Positions 31,156 to 32,552 of a stretch of 32,552 nucleotides of DNA are shown in pieces. A program made the translations under genes and the position numbers. Source of the stretch: Acidobacteriota bacterium (GTDB lineage: Bacteria; Acidobacteriota; Terriglobia; Bryobacterales; Bryobacteraceae); assembly GCA_016215215.1 (NCBI GenBank), contig JACRKW010000386.1:1-32552 (forward strand). The letters are read 5' to 3'. Every line of letters begins with the position of its first letter. Position 1 is the stretch's first letter. The notes beneath the pieces were generated by a model that searched no databases, was not told the origin of the DNA, and saw only the letters and a list, made by a program, of their open reading frames with translations.

Positions 31156-32552
31156 CTAAAAGTTGATCCGCAGCACAAACTGCACCAGCCGCCCTCCCGG
31201 GTCGTTGGTGGTCGAGGTGTCCTGATAGGCGGCGGTGATCTTGCCGAAGTCCGAGCTGGAAAAGTTGGTGGCCGAGTTGGTATCGTTGCCGGCGCTGCCT
31301 ACGATGAAATTGGTGTTGTTGAAGGTATTGAGGAATTCTCCACGGAACTCCACGTTGATCCGCTCGGTGACGCGGATCTTCTTCACGGCGCTGATGTCGA
31401 AACGGACGAACTTGGGTCCGTAGAGCATGGCGCGCACCCCGCCGCACTGGCCGGCATGCAGTTCCACGCATCCAGTGTTGTTGGCCGGCGCGATGTAACG
31501 GCCTGAGGGCACGCCCAGCGAACCGTAGCCGGTGGCGCTGGTGGCGCTCAGATTGTTGGCCTTAATGGTGTTGTCGATCACGTCCTGAGGCAGGAAATAG
31601 ACGAAGTTCGGCTCCTTGCGGACCGCAACCATAGACTGGAGTTCATTCCGGGTCATGCCGATCAGACGAACGTTTCCAATGTTGAACGGCGAGCCGCTCT
31701 GGATGCGTCCGGTGCCGTTGATGGCCCACCCGCCCAGCAGACCGTCCACGATGGCGTTGGATCCGGTAAGGAAATGACGTCCCTTACCGACGGGCAGCTC
31801 ATAGAGCCAGTTCACCTTGAACGCGTGGGTGATGTTGTAGGGCGAGACGCCGCGTGCGCCATCCATCTGCCGGAAGCTGGTCCAGATGTATTGCATCGCC
31901 TTGCCGAAGGTGTAGCTGCTGTTGACCAGCAGTCCCTTGGAGAAGCGGCGTCGAACCTCAACTGTGGCTGCGTTGTAACTGGACCCTCCCCAGTTGGTTA
32001 GGTCCCATGCTCCGCCGCGTTTGTCAGGGTTGACGAGGAAGAAGTTGCCTGGGAGCCCGGCAGTGATGGCGTTAGCGCGCCGGGTGGCGTCGCTGTGGAG
32101 GTTCGCGGCGTAGGTGAAGGGCGCCGGTGCTTGCGTAGCCAGCGCGTTGACCCAGGACGTATTGGTGAAATTGGACGAGCTGTATACCGCCGGATCGCCG
32201 GCCCGAGAGGCGGGGATGGCGCTGAAGTAGGCGACGGTGATGGGCAGCGGGGAGGTGCCGGTGCCAGGGCCGTAATAGCGGAAGTTGGCCCCGCGGTTGG
32301 CTGCCAGGTTGGCCTGCAGATTCTGTTGCGCCAGCTTGAACTCCTGCAGCATGCCGTTTTCCTGGATGTTGGTCTCGTTGTAGTTGATGGAGCCGCTCCA
32401 GGCCCGCGTCGCGAGATTCCCCATGTAACGCACTTCAATTGCCATGTCGGCGCCGAGCTCGCGCTGGAAGCCGAAGCTCCAGCTCTGGACCATCGGCACC
32501 TTGAGGGCGGGGTTGATCACGTTGACCTGGTCGGTGACGGCGCCGCTCAGCG
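31156..32552 (-). CDS. TonB-dependent receptor, Oar-like, C-terminal part (5' end off the window)
   Basis: The frame is open to the right edge, so the N-terminus (expected carboxypeptidase-regulatory-like domain and plug) is missing. The visible 465 codons read as the C-terminal beta-barrel of the large Oar-like TonB-dependent receptors that abound in Acidobacteria: VPMVQSWSFGFQRELG, IEVRYMGNLATRAW, VEVRRRFSKGLLVNSSYTFGKA, FKVNWLYELPVGKG, then ERINVEFRGEFLNTFNNTNF. The protein ends VLRINF, with the terminal Phe used for barrel insertion. Such receptors import large ligands across the outer membrane with TonB energy; the ligand is unknown. Confidence 0.88.
   Translation of the reverse strand, partial: LSGAVTDQVNVINPALKVPMVQSWSFGFQRELGADMAIEVRYMGNLATRAWSGSINYNETNIQENGMLQEFKLAQQNLQANLAANRGANFRYYGPGTGTSPLPITVAYFSAIPASRAGDPAVYSSSNFTNTSWVNALATQAPAPFTYAANLHSDATRRANAITAGLPGNFFLVNPDKRGGAWDLTNWGGSSYNAATVEVRRRFSKGLLVNSSYTFGKAMQYIWTSFRQMDGARGVSPYNITHAFKVNWLYELPVGKGRHFLTGSNAIVDGLLGGWAINGTGRIQSGSPFNIGNVRLIGMTRNELQSMVAVRKEPNFVYFLPQDVIDNTIKANNLSATSATGYGSLGVPSGRYIAPANNTGCVELHAGQCGGVRAMLYGPKFVRFDISAVKKIRVTERINVEFRGEFLNTFNNTNFIVGSAGNDTNSATNFSSSDFGKITAAYQDTSTTNDPGGRLVQFVLRINF

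Overview
The window most likely comes from a GC-rich member of the Acidobacteriota, probably the Bryobacterales/Solibacter group. The clues are a large secreted protein ending in the Solibacter-type TIGR03437 domain, the C-terminal half of an Oar-like TonB-dependent receptor, a DUF5666 protein, and a GC-rich third codon position throughout. This placement rests on family recognition only; no database was searched.

Most of the window encodes a Tad/Flp type IVb pilus (tight adherence) system in several blocks. Block A (935-3516, + strand) is a small cassette of cpaB and two inner-membrane platform proteins (tadB-like, tadC-like). Block B (13373-21209, - strand) is the core operon. In transcription order it holds a PilZ-like protein, the Flp pilin, CpaB, the CpaC/RcpA secretin, the CpaE/TadZ ATPase, the CpaF/TadA ATPase, TadB, TadC and an unannotated 34-residue membrane peptide. 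Directly downstream and on the same strand is a tightly overlapping group: a J-domain protein, two tandem GT-C-like membrane proteins and a GT87-like membrane protein (8173-13231). Block C (21506-26132, + strand) holds a LuxR-type regulator with an atypical receiver, a TonB-like proline-rich protein and three TadG/TadE-type pseudopilin-like proteins, with a good sigma70-type promoter in front of tadG. The prepilin peptidase (7632-8204) sits directly after a tRNA-Arg(UCU) gene. I see no TadD or CpaD/RcpB.

Between the pilus blocks lie housekeeping genes: an N-terminally complete zinc-ribbon rhomboid protease running off the left edge, a two-domain GNAT acetyltransferase, an AlaC-type aminotransferase, a rhodanese-like protein and threonine synthase. 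The right end holds a small beta-barrel protein, the TIGR03437 propeller protein, the DUF5666 protein followed by a 60-bp tandem repeat, and the partial TonB-dependent receptor.

The most striking observation is the rhodanese gene (5738-6154). An in-frame TGA stands exactly where the catalytic cysteine of the active-site loop should be. The reading frame continues with well-preserved rhodanese sequence to a TAG, and a stable-looking stem-loop begins two bases after the TGA, as in bacterial SECIS elements. This is a candidate selenocysteine-containing rhodanese. The alternative is a pseudogene created by one point mutation. No selA/B/C/D gene lies in the window to settle it.
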